From Gemmiger_A avium (lineage in GTDB: Bacteria > Bacillota > Clostridia > Oscillospirales > Ruminococcaceae): a DNA stretch of 64,000 bases. Under the pieces are notes generated by a model, which was not told the origin of the DNA, did no database searches, and saw only the letters and a program-made list of their open reading frames with translations. The translations under genes and the position numbers were made by a program. Of the stretch, positions 1 to 8,821 are shown piece after piece (positions within the stretch are counted from its first letter, which is position 1; every line of letters starts with the position of its first letter). The DNA lies in contig DXFE01000006.1 in NCBI GenBank assembly GCA_019114585.1, forward strand, positions 35,549-99,548. Reading direction: 5' to 3'.

Positions 1-198
1 CAATTCTTCGGCAGACTGGCATACGGTAACACCGGATACCCCCATCCGGTCCAGCATGTCCCGGGCATTCTGGGGCAGAATATCATAAACAGCGGTCAGG
101 ACCAGAGAATCATTCCGGCGAAGACCTTCGATGTGTGAGGCGGCAATGCCAACCGTTTTGCCCAGACCGATAATGCCATGACGTATGGTTTTTTCCAT
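1..198 (-). CDS. Gfo/Idh/MocA family oxidoreductase, N-terminal part (cut by window edge)
   Basis: The first 66 codons of a minus-strand gene that continues beyond position 1. The start ATG at 198 follows a good AAGGAG ribosome binding site. The N-terminus carries the Rossmann start 'HGIIGLGKTVGIAASH', typical of NAD(P)-dependent sugar or cyclitol dehydrogenases of the Gfo/Idh/MocA family. The gene lies 19 bases after another family member and is the last visible gene of the minus-strand sugar operon. Two such dehydrogenases plus a TIM-barrel isomerase suggest oxidation and rearrangement of an imported sugar or glycoside. Substrate unknown; family assignment rests on the N-terminal motif only. 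Confidence 0.75.
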   Translation of the reverse strand, partial: MEKTIRHGIIGLGKTVGIAASHIEGLRRNDSLVLTAVYDILPQNARDMLDRMGVSGVTVCQSAEEL

Positions 199-217
199 AA
201 TTGTTGTCTCCTTTTCA

Positions 218-1243
218 TTACTCCGGCAAAGGCAGATCCTGCCGGGTGCCGGCCTTTGCCGAGCGATACAGCGCCAACACCACTTCCAGTGTGGCTGTGG
301 CGTCTTCCGGCGTTACCGGCGGCTGCCGGTTTTCCCGGATACAGCGGTAAAACTCCCGGATCTGGGCAAGGTGGTTGTTGCCCCAGTAGTTTTCTCCTGT
401 GTGCGGATCGCAGGAGGGGGCGATCCGGTAAGGCTCCTGTCCCTGGAGAGAAACCGTAACCGTTTCGCCCTCCAACAGAACAGAACCTTTTTCTCCGTCA
501 ATCTCCACGCGGATCGGACTATTGCGGGTATAGTAGTTGCAGGCGAAAAATGCGTAGACCGCACCACTTTCAAACTCGATGGCGGCGTCAGCCTCATCCT
601 CTACCTCGATACGGGTCAGAATGCGGCGGGCAATGTGGCCCTGTACGGCATGAACCGGGCTGTCCATAAGCCAGCGCACCAGGTCAATGCTGTGAATGGC
701 CTGGTCAATGACCACACCACCACCCTCGGTTTCCCAGGAACCTTTCCAATCGCATTCATAATAAGAAGGCGGTCGCCACCAGGTAAGCTGCGACCAGGCA
801 CCCCGCAGTGCACCGAGCTTTCCCGCCTGAATCAGTTCCTTGGCATGCTGGATGCCCGGAATATAGCGGTTCTGGGAGACCACCGACAGCCAGCGGCCGC
901 AGCGGCGTGCTTCTTCTGCCATTTCCCGCGCGTCCGAAAGGCTAAGCGCGACCGGCTTTTCGGTAAGTACATGAGAGCCTGCCCGCAAACAGGCGATTGC
1001 CTGCGCTTTATGAAGATGATGCGGGGTCAGAATGTGAACAGCCTGCGGAGGATCAGCCAGCATATCCTCCAGGGAGTCGGAGGCCCGGCAGCCGGGAAAA
1101 TCTGCTGCAAACTGCTGTGCACGCGCCAACACCTTATCCACAGCCCATACTACCTGTACTTCATCTGCCAGCTGTTTCAAAGCGGCACGGTATACGCCGC
1201 TGATACGGCCGCATCCTACCACACCGATCCTGAGAATATCCAT
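218..1243 (-). CDS. Gfo/Idh/MocA family NAD(P)-dependent oxidoreductase
   Basis: 341 residues, a normal length for the family. The N-terminal Rossmann fold begins 'RIGVVGCGRISGVY'; the family EKP motif is at residues 95-97 in 'HVLTEKPVAL'; the C-terminal substrate domain has 'DQAIHSIDLVRWL', with Asp180 and His184 at the positions usually used for catalysis. Start ATG at 1243 is preceded by GAGGTGA. Members oxidise or reduce a hydroxyl of a sugar, cyclitol or glycoside using a bound or free nicotinamide. It follows the isomerase gene by 26 bases in the transporter operon, so it probably acts on the imported compound or on the isomerase product. The exact substrate cannot be read from sequence. 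Confidence 0.9.
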   Translation of the reverse strand: MDILRIGVVGCGRISGVYRAALKQLADEVQVVWAVDKVLARAQQFAADFPGCRASDSLEDMLADPPQAVHILTPHHLHKAQAIACLRAGSHVLTEKPVALSLSDAREMAEEARRCGRWLSVVSQNRYIPGIQHAKELIQAGKLGALRGAWSQLTWWRPPSYYECDWKGSWETEGGGVVIDQAIHSIDLVRWLMDSPVHAVQGHIARRILTRIEVEDEADAAIEFESGAVYAFFACNYYTRNSPIRVEIDGEKGSVLLEGETVTVSLQGQEPYRIAPSCDPHTGENYWGNNHLAQIREFYRCIRENRQPPVTPEDATATLEVVLALYRSAKAGTRQDLPLPE

Positions 1244-1269
1244 TTACATCACCTCAATGGCGCGCCGCC

Positions 1270-2142
1270 TTACAGACAACTCTGGATATGGCGCAGACCC
1301 CGGACAAGGCCTTCCTTGACCTTTTCCTGGCTGCCGCTCCAGATCGGGTCTTCGTGCTCAATGCTGATGGTGCCGTCAAAGCCGGCTTCCCGCAGACGAT
1401 CAATAAGTTTTTTCCAGTCGATCTGGCCCAGGCCCGGCACACGATACCGCCACCAGCCCTCGCTGCTGTCTTCCACATACTTCGGACAGAAGAGAATACC
1501 GGTACGCTGCAGTTCGTCCCACAAAATCTCGGTATCCTTGGCGTGCACGTGTGCAATGCGGCTGCCGTAATCCCGAACAGCCTTGTAGGGATCCATCATC
1601 TGCCAAACAAAATGGGACGGATCAAATGCCAGTTTGAAATTCGGGCTGTCGATCCGGGCAAAAAGCTCATCCCACATGAAAGGCGCAAAGCCGATATTCC
1701 CCATGAGGGGGCAGTTCTCCACGCAGAGGGTGACACCCAGGTCTTCCGCCTTGGCTACCATCACCTTAAGGAACTCAGTGGAACGGTCAAGGCTCTTGCG
1801 GGGATCAAACCGAACACCGTCAAAAGAATCCGGCGCAATACCGGTTGAGCACAAAACTTTGGGAATATGGTACCGGCCTGCAATCTCAATCCGGCGGATG
1901 ATCTGCTTTTTGAACTCCTCCGCCTGCAGGGTGTCGTCGCTCAAAAAGTTACGGCAGAAAATCAGTGCCGACAGGTCAATACGGCCTTCCTCCCGGATCT
2001 GGGCCACATCCTCTTCGCACAGAGGAACGGTGGGGCCTACTTCCAGGTCGGAAAATCCGTTTTCAGCGCCCCAGGCAGCAATGGTTTTCAGGTCGGAAAT
2101 TCCGCAGCTGACCATTACATTGGTGAGAAATCCCAGTTTCAT
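1270..2142 (-). CDS. Sugar phosphate isomerase/epimerase family protein (TIM barrel)
   Basis: 290 residues, matching the xylose isomerase-like TIM-barrel (AP endonuclease 2) family. Metal-binding acidic and His positions of the fold are visible in 'VENCPLMGNIGF', 'AFDPSHFVWQM', 'HVHAKDTEILW' and 'ISIEHEDPIW'. AGGAGG precedes the ATG at 2142. These enzymes isomerise or epimerise sugars or cyclitols, or carry out eliminations on 3-keto-glycosides, with a divalent metal. It sits 13 bases after the second permease and before two Gfo/Idh/MocA dehydrogenases. That pairing is known from inositol catabolism and from 3-keto-glycoside cleavage. No signal peptide, so cytoplasmic. The substrate is inferred only to be the compound imported by this operon. 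Confidence 0.85.
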   Translation of the reverse strand: MKLGFLTNVMVSCGISDLKTIAAWGAENGFSDLEVGPTVPLCEEDVAQIREEGRIDLSALIFCRNFLSDDTLQAEEFKKQIIRRIEIAGRYHIPKVLCSTGIAPDSFDGVRFDPRKSLDRSTEFLKVMVAKAEDLGVTLCVENCPLMGNIGFAPFMWDELFARIDSPNFKLAFDPSHFVWQMMDPYKAVRDYGSRIAHVHAKDTEILWDELQRTGILFCPKYVEDSSEGWWRYRVPGLGQIDWKKLIDRLREAGFDGTISIEHEDPIWSGSQEKVKEGLVRGLRHIQSCL

Positions 2143-2155
2143 AGTATGTCCTCCT

Positions 2156-2992
2156 TTAGGATTTGACAGCGCCGCTGGTAAGTCCGCCCATAATCTTTTT
2201 CTGCGCCACCAGGAAAATCAGCATCATAGGCAGAATCGACAGGGTGAAAGCCGCAAACGCCATGGTAAAGTCTACAGAATAGGTGCTCTTGAAATTGTAC
2301 TGGAACAACGGCAGCGTCCAGTAGTCAGTGCTTACGTTCAGGATCAGAAGCGGCATCTGGAAGTCGTTCCAGATCCAGAGAGCGTCCTTGATCAGGATGG
2401 TGGCCAGCATGGGGGAGAGCAGGGGATACACAATCCGGAACATTGTACCCAGTCGGGTGCATCCGTCAATAGCGGCGGCTTCTTCCAGATCGCGGGGCAA
2501 CGTTTGTATGTAGCCTACCATCAGGAAAATATCCTGGCAGAGGGCACCGCAGCCGTACAGAAGAACAAGACCTACCGGATTCATAAGCTTCAGGCTGGCC
2601 ATCAACTTAACGATCGGAAGCATCTTGACCTGGAACGGAACAAAGATGCCCAACAGGATAAAGTAATACAGGAAGCGGTAATAACGTTTGGTACGCATGT
2701 GCCGGGCAACCGGGAATGCGGTAAGCGGAACCAGAAGCAGGATCAGCGCAACGCCTGCTACCATAACAAAGGCCGAATTGAATACGTAACGGAAATAGTT
2801 GGCCTTGGAGATAACGTTGATGAAATTTTCCAGATAGAACGATTCAGGCAGGGCAAAAAAGTTGTTGGTGAATTGCTGGGTATCCTTCATCGCGTTGGCG
2901 ACAGTCAGATACATGGGGCCGCCGATCAGAAGGCAGCCGATCAGGACGTACACATAACTGAACGTCCGCAAAACAAGATCTTTGCGCTTCAT
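2156..2992 (-). CDS. Carbohydrate ABC transporter permease (MalG type)
   Basis: 278 residues with six predicted membrane helices and the cytoplasmic EAA loop 'EEAAAIDGCTRLGTMFRIVYPL' near residues 185-205, which contacts the ATPase. It belongs to the MalG/CUT1 family of sugar permeases and pairs with the gene just upstream, which it overlaps by four bases (ATGA); AAGGAGG precedes the start. No ATPase gene is present in the operon. This is usual for CUT1 systems in Firmicutes, where a shared MsmX-like ATPase serves several transporters. Confidence 0.92.
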   Translation of the reverse strand: MKRKDLVLRTFSYVYVLIGCLLIGGPMYLTVANAMKDTQQFTNNFFALPESFYLENFINVISKANYFRYVFNSAFVMVAGVALILLLVPLTAFPVARHMRTKRYYRFLYYFILLGIFVPFQVKMLPIVKLMASLKLMNPVGLVLLYGCGALCQDIFLMVGYIQTLPRDLEEAAAIDGCTRLGTMFRIVYPLLSPMLATILIKDALWIWNDFQMPLLILNVSTDYWTLPLFQYNFKSTYSVDFTMAFAAFTLSILPMMLIFLVAQKKIMGGLTSGAVKS

Positions 2993-3873
2993 ACGGTTAC
3001 CTCCTTGCCTCGCGTCATGCGAACCTGAATCAGAGAAATCACGGCAATGATCAGGAACAGAACTACCGATTCGGCTGTGGCGTATCCAAAGCGCCGGTCT
3101 GTGAACGCGGTATTGTAGATGATGGTACCGATCGACTCGGTGGCGCCGCCCGGGCCGCCGCCGGTAATGGACAGGACATAGTCGAACACACTGAGGCCCA
3201 ATTTCAGCTGCAGGATAAAGACCATGCTGAAGGTGGGAATCAGGAACGGAAGGGTAATGCGGCGGAATTTTTGGAATGCGGTGGCACCGTCGATATCGGC
3301 AGCTTCATACAGATCGGCAGGCACGTTTTTCAGCCCGGCATAGAACAGCAGAGTGGGAATCGCACAGGCTGTCCAGATGTTGGCAAAAAGAATGCCGTAG
3401 ATGGCCAGATCTTCGTTGGCGAGGATATTGGTTTGCAGCGCAGGAATGTTGAGCCATTCACCCACAAGCGGCAGCACCCGGTAATACAGTTCTTTGAAGA
3501 TCAGACCCACCGTCATAAGGCTCAGTACAGCCGGGAAAAAGAATACTGCACGAAAGAAATTTCCGCCTTTAATGCGGGAATTCAGAACCAGCGCGGTGGT
3601 CAGCGAGATGACAACAACCCCAATGATCAGCAGAACTGTATAATAGACGGTAAACCGCACGGTGCCGGCAAAGCGGGTGTCTTTCATCAGTGCAGCGTAG
3701 TTGGCAAAACCTACAATATTGAATTTCTTACTGATGCCATTCCAGTCGGTAAGGCTGTAGAAGAAGCCCATAACCACCGGAACCATAAATAACAAAGTAT
3801 AGAGAAACAGCCCCGGAAGCGTGATAATGAAATCGGTCAGGGTATCTTCGCGCAGCAGGAACTTTTTCTTCAT
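2989..3873 (-). CDS. Sugar ABC transporter permease (MalF type)
   Basis: 294 residues from the ATG at 3873, chosen because GAGGAGG lies eight bases upstream; an in-frame TTG at 3879 is too close to that site. Six membrane helices and the EAA loop 'YEAADIDGATAFQKF' mark a CUT1 inner-membrane permease of the MalF/UgpA type. It forms the translocation channel with the MalG-type partner encoded next. It follows the solute-binding protein by about 100 bases and sits in the YesMN-linked operon. Oligosaccharide or glycoside import is the likely role; the sugar is unknown. Confidence 0.92.
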   Translation of the reverse strand: MKKKFLLREDTLTDFIITLPGLFLYTLLFMVPVVMGFFYSLTDWNGISKKFNIVGFANYAALMKDTRFAGTVRFTVYYTVLLIIGVVVISLTTALVLNSRIKGGNFFRAVFFFPAVLSLMTVGLIFKELYYRVLPLVGEWLNIPALQTNILANEDLAIYGILFANIWTACAIPTLLFYAGLKNVPADLYEAADIDGATAFQKFRRITLPFLIPTFSMVFILQLKLGLSVFDYVLSITGGGPGGATESIGTIIYNTAFTDRRFGYATAESVVLFLIIAVISLIQVRMTRGKEVTV

Positions 3874-3976
3874 AAGCAAAGCCTCCTCATTCAGCCGGAT
3901 ACAGCTGTGGCGCGACCACAGTGGTTTCCCTTCGGTCGCGCCACAGTTTTGCTCCTATATCGGTCTGCAGGCCGGA

Positions 3977-5242
3977 TCAGCTCTGGGCGTAGGCTACCTT
4001 TACGCCTTCGTCAATTTCCTGCAGGAACTGATCCACATCCTTGCTGGACACCAGGCGCTGCAGCGCATTCTGCAGTTCGTTGACCATGGAAGGTGCCCAG
4101 TAACCGCGGGGGATCACAAAACTCTTGCCGGCGCTGATCAGTTCGGACATCTTGGCAAACTCCGGAGTGGCAACCTCCACGCCTTTGATCAGAGAGGTAG
4201 ACCCTTCCATGTCGGCGAACATCTGAGCATTTTCGGGATCAGACATCCAGCTCAGGAATGCCAGGGCAGCTTCCTGGTTTTCCGAGGACTCCGATACGGC
4301 AAAGCCCAGATCCATGTTGATGCCCACACGGGTCTCGTCGGCGGTGCGGCCGGGCAGGGGGAACACATCCACGTTCATCTCGGGATTGGCGGATTTGACC
4401 AGAGACAGCAGCCAGGTGCCCTGCAGCATCATAGCGGCTTCGCCATTGGCAAATGCACTGATAGCCTGCTCGTATCCGACACCAAGGCTGTCAGGCTGGC
4501 CATACTCATGCAGCTTCAGGTAGATCTCGGCAACTTCCCGCATGCCTTCGTGCTCGGTGGCAGAGGCTTCGCCGGCGGCAATCTCTTCAAACAAGGTGCC
4601 GTCATCGTCAAAGATCAGGCCCATCAGACGATCGCCCAGGTGACCCAGGGTCCACAGTTCCTGATCCGAAAAAGCAATCGGGGTGATGCCGGCGGCCTGC
4701 AGCTTTTCACAAGCGGCGTACAGCTCGTCCAGAGTGGTGGGAATCGCGATGTCGTTGGCTTCGAAAATGTCTACGTTGTAGTACACGCCATAGGCGTTGG
4801 AGATATAGGGCAGGTAATAATTCTTACCGTCGATCTTGTTGCTCTCCAGGGCGCTGTCGGTCACATTCTGCATAAAAGCCTGATCGGTCAGATCCAGGTA
4901 GAAGCCGTCGCGGACATAGGCCAGATCGCTGTTGTTGTAGGTGAAGGTTACGATGTCCGGCATATCGTTGGCAACAGCACGTGCCTGCAGCACGGTGCTG
5001 GTGTCGCCGGGCGCATTCAACACAACCTTAACGTCAGGATACTCTTTGTTGAATTCGGCGATCATGGTGTTCATGATTTCATTGATTTCCACTTTGTGCA
5101 GCAGAATTTCAATCTCACCGGATACCGTGCCCTCCTGCGTTCCGGTGCTGGACCCGCCGCCGGAGGCGGATGACCCGCTGCCGCAAGCTGCCAGGCTCAG
5201 GCATAAGGCTACACACAGGATCAGAGCAAGAAATCGTTTCAT
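3977..5242 (-). CDS. ABC transporter sugar-binding lipoprotein
   Basis: 421 residues from the ATG at 5242, which has GGAGG six bases upstream; the in-frame ATG at 5248 abuts the ribosome binding site and is unlikely. The signal peptide ends in the lipobox 'LAAC' with Cys20, followed by a Ser/Gly linker, so it is a lipoprotein on the outer face of the membrane. The rest matches family 1 extracellular solute-binding proteins of CUT1 sugar transporters. It delivers ligand to the two permeases downstream. YesMN-type regulators and such binding proteins usually occur together in polysaccharide or glycoside use loci. Confidence 0.93.
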   Translation of the reverse strand: MKRFLALILCVALCLSLAACGSGSSASGGGSSTGTQEGTVSGEIEILLHKVEINEIMNTMIAEFNKEYPDVKVVLNAPGDTSTVLQARAVANDMPDIVTFTYNNSDLAYVRDGFYLDLTDQAFMQNVTDSALESNKIDGKNYYLPYISNAYGVYYNVDIFEANDIAIPTTLDELYAACEKLQAAGITPIAFSDQELWTLGHLGDRLMGLIFDDDGTLFEEIAAGEASATEHEGMREVAEIYLKLHEYGQPDSLGVGYEQAISAFANGEAAMMLQGTWLLSLVKSANPEMNVDVFPLPGRTADETRVGINMDLGFAVSESSENQEAALAFLSWMSDPENAQMFADMEGSTSLIKGVEVATPEFAKMSELISAGKSFVIPRGYWAPSMVNELQNALQRLVSSKDVDQFLQEIDEGVKVAYAQS

Positions 5243-5294
5243 AAACATCCTCCTTTTTGCTATATGGGTAAATTCGGTTCGGTTCCTTGACCTT

Positions 5295-5303
5295 ATTCTA
5301 GCA
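5295..5303 (-). promoter_or_regulatory. Possible extended -10 promoter of the sugar transport operon
   Basis: On the minus strand the 92-base gap before the binding-protein gene holds TGCTAGAAT, an extended -10 element. The -35 region 17 bases upstream is poor, which suits a promoter that needs an activator, plausibly the AraC-type response regulator encoded just upstream. Inference from spacing and motif only. Confidence 0.35.
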
Positions 5304-5340
5304 TGCGGCCCCGGGCCAAAATATCAGAAAAGTCAGGGGT

Positions 5341-6753
5341 TCAGATATCACAAAAGTCAGTTTTCTCGAATTGTTTTGGAGTCTCACCATATACTTTCTT
5401 AAAAGTTTGAATAAAATAGGAAACACTATTATATCCGCACATATACGCCACTTGGGAAACCGTGTAGTTTTCCTTTGCCAGGTAGTCGCGCGCATGCTCC
5501 ATGCGGATTTGGGTAAGATACTGAGAAAAGGTACAACCGGTGTAATCCTTGAACAGTTTTCCAAAGTAACGGGGATTCATGAAGTATTTTTCTCTGGCAA
5601 GTGCATCCAGTGAGATAAAGTCAAAATAGTTTTCGTTCAGATAGTCCACAACGTCCTGCATGGAACAGCCATCCTTTTGATCAGGCTGGTTAAGTTCTTC
5701 GATGCGCTCATTCAGATACAGGTCAATTTCATATACACTTTCAAAACTGCCCAAACTGCGCATTGTGACCAGGCGCCCGGTATGGCTGTATGCGCACATC
5801 TGAATTGCGGTAGCCAATTTGCCGTAGAGAAAGTCGATGTTCCAGTATTCGCTTCCGTCCAGCACCAGGCGCTCCAGCAATTTTTCCTTGTAGGTGCGGG
5901 CGCGGGCCGTGTTTTTTTCCAGATATTCGCTGAACAGGGCAAGTTCGTTTTCCGTAAACATCAGCTTGCGCGGCTCCTGGTAGACAAACAGGCGGCAGAA
6001 AGCATTGGCGATGCAGCCGCCAATCGCACTCTGTGCCTGCCGAAAAGCTTCCGCGGCTCCGGATGCGTCCTGAAACGGCAGACTTGCACCGGCAATAAGA
6101 TGCAAATTCGCCAAACGTGTGCCCAGAAAGTCCAGAGGCGATTGTTCATCATCCAGCAGAAGAATTATCCGTGTGGCGTTCAGCGGGTCCACCGCGTAGG
6201 CCAGGCGCAAACCCTTGCCGCGGCATTCGGTGCAGATGCTTCGGTACAGAGAAGGCGTGATGTCTTTGCTGGCTTGCAGCAAAACAAGCCTGTATGCTGC
6301 AGCGGCAAACGGAAGTTCTGCCGTGGTGTCACCGCGGACAAGCCGTTTCAGATTCTGGGTCAGGTTTTCGTCCCGGGCCTGCTCACTTCGATTTACAGCA
6401 TCGGTTACAATCCGGCGCAGTTTTTCTTGTTCAATGGGCTTGAGAAGATATTCCCGGACGCCCAGTTCCATGGCACGCTTGGCATAATCAAACTCTGCGT
6501 AGCCGCTTACCAGAACTGCTTGCGCCGCCATCTGATTGCTGACCATATATTCTACCAGATCAAGACCGGTTTGCCCGGGCATGCATATATCGGTAAGAAC
6601 CAGATCAAACGGAATACGGGACAGCAGCAGCCGGGCAGTTTCCGCGTCCTGGGCTTCGTACAGCTCGCAGGGACGGCTGCCCAGAAGTTCCGTTACCTGC
6701 TTAATCAACGCTTTGCGAGCGTAAATTTCATCATCAACCACCAGAATATTCAT
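5341..6753 (-). CDS. YesN-type response regulator (REC + AraC HTH)
   Basis: 470 residues. The N-terminal receiver domain has the acidic pair 'VVDDE' and the phospho-acceptor Asp55 in 'LVLTDICMPG'. The last 100 residues form an AraC-type double helix-turn-helix ('LDALAREKYFMNPRYFGKLF' and 'SQVAYMCGYNSVSYF'). A less conserved middle region separates them, as in YesN. GGAGGAGG precedes the ATG. Its start overlaps the sensor kinase gene by 20 bases, so the two are translationally coupled. Known YesMN systems activate adjacent carbohydrate uptake operons, which fits the transporter genes directly downstream on the same strand. Confidence 0.92.
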   Translation of the reverse strand: MNILVVDDEIYARKALIKQVTELLGSRPCELYEAQDAETARLLLSRIPFDLVLTDICMPGQTGLDLVEYMVSNQMAAQAVLVSGYAEFDYAKRAMELGVREYLLKPIEQEKLRRIVTDAVNRSEQARDENLTQNLKRLVRGDTTAELPFAAAAYRLVLLQASKDITPSLYRSICTECRGKGLRLAYAVDPLNATRIILLLDDEQSPLDFLGTRLANLHLIAGASLPFQDASGAAEAFRQAQSAIGGCIANAFCRLFVYQEPRKLMFTENELALFSEYLEKNTARARTYKEKLLERLVLDGSEYWNIDFLYGKLATAIQMCAYSHTGRLVTMRSLGSFESVYEIDLYLNERIEELNQPDQKDGCSMQDVVDYLNENYFDFISLDALAREKYFMNPRYFGKLFKDYTGCTFSQYLTQIRMEHARDYLAKENYTVSQVAYMCGYNSVSYFIQTFKKVYGETPKQFEKTDFCDI

Positions 6754-8527
6754 GGCTGTCCTCCTCCATCATCAAACAGGGCATAGTTACCCGTGCCAGT
6801 ACCCCTTGGCCGGGTCCGCTGAAAAGTTCCACACCGTATTGGGCGCCAAACGCCATCCGTATCCGTTCATTCACATTTAGCAATCCGATGGAAGTTTCTT
6901 TATCGCCAACCTTTCCGTCGGCCAATTCGGCCTGCACTGCCGCCAACCGGTCCGGATCCATGCCGGGCCCGCTGTTCCATACTTCCAAAACCAGTTCCTC
7001 TGCTTCGTTTTTCTTTACGCTGATGCGGATCTGAAGCGGATCATGCAAGCGGTTGTGCTTGAAGATATTTTCCACTAAAGGCTGCAGGGTGAATTTTTCC
7101 ATGGCGCAGTCCAGCTGTTCTTCTGCCACGTCCCACTCCAGCCGCAGCTTGCCCGGAAAACGTACCTGCTGAATCTCGCAATAACGACGCAGCAGTTCCA
7201 CCTCATTCCGCACCCGTACCCGGGAAGCGCCCGCCATATTATAACGGAACATCTGCCCTACATTTTCGGTCATACGCGCTACTTTATCGTTTTCTCCAAG
7301 CACTGCCAGAGACTGAATCAGGTTTAGGGTATTGTATAGAAAATGCGGATTAATCTGCAGGCGAAGCATCTTCAATTCTGCTTCTTTGCTGCGCAGGCGG
7401 GTCACATAATTATCATATACCAGCTGCTGCAGAGAGGCCGACATATGGTTGAATCCGCTGACCACGGTGTGCAGCTCAGGATTCTTTTGCAGCGGGCTTT
7501 CCAATTGAACAAAACGTCCCTGCTCAGCCTGCTGCATAGCCTCTTTCAGGGCACGCACTGTCTGATTCAAAAAGCGGAATGAGCGCAGCTCAATAATCAG
7601 AATCACGATGAAAGCGAAGAGAATACCGGCCGAAAGCGGTGCGGTATCCCGCACACAATCCAACAGCAGACGGTCTGCGTCGTAATATCCCAATACCGTC
7701 CAGCCGGTGTATGGCTCCTCCGCCAGAACAAAGCCATAATTATGCGTCCCAATCCGGGTCAGGCCGCTTCCGGCGGTGCCGCCCGTTTGCCGGGCAGCCT
7801 GTACAAACGCGGCTGTATCCTGCGGGGCGCTACCATTTGATCCGCTGTAAATCAGAGAGTCGCCTCCCAGCAGCATCAGTCCACCCTCCTGCTCCATTTT
7901 GCCAATCTGCTGGGAAAGCCGCTGCGTCAGCACATTTACGTCCAGAAAAAATGCCATGAATCCAATGCTTTCCCGTTTGGTGTTCTGAAACATTTCCCGC
8001 ACGACCAAAAAGCGACGCTGATTGCCAAGAAGAGACTGGTTATCATAGACCGGTGAAAGCATGTAGTCTGTGCCCAGTGGATATTGGTTTACTACCTGAC
8101 GCAGAACTTCTTTGTCACGATTGGTGAGAGAGTTGTAGGTGATAATGGAGCCTTCACGGCGCACAAATCCAATGTCGGCAAAAAGCGAATTCCCCGACAG
8201 AAAATAGTATACTGCATTTTTCAGATATTGTGATTCCACAATATATTCCAGGGTATAAGGCTCATCATAGGCGGACAGAATCTGATTCATTTTCTGATCC
8301 ATGGAGTGCATGATGTAGGCATCCTTGGTGTCGGTGACTGTGGCGGCCAATTGGTTTGCTGCCAGGCTGACCTGCTCTTTTACAGACAGTTCTGCTTCAC
8401 TTTGTACTTTGTTATAGCCGCGGTCAAACACCAGAATTTCCATCATGATGCACAGTAAGAGCGTGAGCACCAGATACAGTCCGTTTAAGGGCTGTGACAC
8501 AACCCGTTTTGCGTTCCGTTTCCCCAT
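6734..8527 (-). CDS. YesM-type sensor histidine kinase
   Basis: 597 residues. A membrane helix near residues 15-35, a large extracellular sensing region and a second helix near residues 290-310 lead into a HAMP linker. The His_kinase domain carries the phospho-accepting His in 'LQINPHFLYNTLN', and the C-terminal ATPase has 'LQPLVENIFKHN' and a glycine-rich 'EVWNSGPGMD'. The layout is that of YesM, partner of the YesN regulator encoded next. It probably senses an extracellular sugar or the liganded binding protein. First gene of the minus-strand locus, with AAAGGA before the ATG. Confidence 0.92.
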   Translation of the reverse strand: MGKRNAKRVVSQPLNGLYLVLTLLLCIMMEILVFDRGYNKVQSEAELSVKEQVSLAANQLAATVTDTKDAYIMHSMDQKMNQILSAYDEPYTLEYIVESQYLKNAVYYFLSGNSLFADIGFVRREGSIITYNSLTNRDKEVLRQVVNQYPLGTDYMLSPVYDNQSLLGNQRRFLVVREMFQNTKRESIGFMAFFLDVNVLTQRLSQQIGKMEQEGGLMLLGGDSLIYSGSNGSAPQDTAAFVQAARQTGGTAGSGLTRIGTHNYGFVLAEEPYTGWTVLGYYDADRLLLDCVRDTAPLSAGILFAFIVILIIELRSFRFLNQTVRALKEAMQQAEQGRFVQLESPLQKNPELHTVVSGFNHMSASLQQLVYDNYVTRLRSKEAELKMLRLQINPHFLYNTLNLIQSLAVLGENDKVARMTENVGQMFRYNMAGASRVRVRNEVELLRRYCEIQQVRFPGKLRLEWDVAEEQLDCAMEKFTLQPLVENIFKHNRLHDPLQIRISVKKNEAEELVLEVWNSGPGMDPDRLAAVQAELADGKVGDKETSIGLLNVNERIRMAFGAQYGVELFSGPGQGVLARVTMPCLMMEEDSHEYSGG

Positions 8528-8584
8528 AGGCTTTTTCCTTTCTCAGAACTGATTTATTTCCGAACCGTTCATATAGCGCCCTTA

Positions 8585-8593
8585 ATTATACCA
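8585..8593 (-). promoter_or_regulatory. Extended -10 promoter upstream of the YesM gene
   Basis: The minus strand reads TGGTATAAT about 60 bases before the YesM start codon, a perfect extended -10. No convincing -35 lies at 17 bases. It would start the two-component genes and possibly the whole minus-strand operon. Confidence 0.5.
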
Positions 8594-8659
8594 CAGACCT
8601 GTTTTGCGGTTCCACATCCTACAATAGGAAGCAAATGCTTCTCCGTCAGGATTCGTCTA

Positions 8660-8688
8660 TTGTACCGGCGGCGAATTTGAAGTATACT
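8660..8688 (+). promoter_or_regulatory. Sigma-A-type promoter for the desulfoferrodoxin gene
   Basis: TTGTAC at 8660-8665 and TATACT at 8683-8688 are separated by exactly 17 bases. The resulting leader of roughly 130 bases is GC-rich and contains short self-complementary stretches, but no riboswitch class I recognise. Confidence 0.6.
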
Positions 8689-8821
8689 GATGATAACAGA
8701 CAGGAACGGAATTCCCGGTGCCGGGGATATGGCCAGCCCGGCAGGCCAGACTATCCGGGCCGGGGTTCGTTCCGGGCAGGCCGGAAAGACCTGCACAGCC
8801 TGAAATAAGGAGGGTTTTGCT

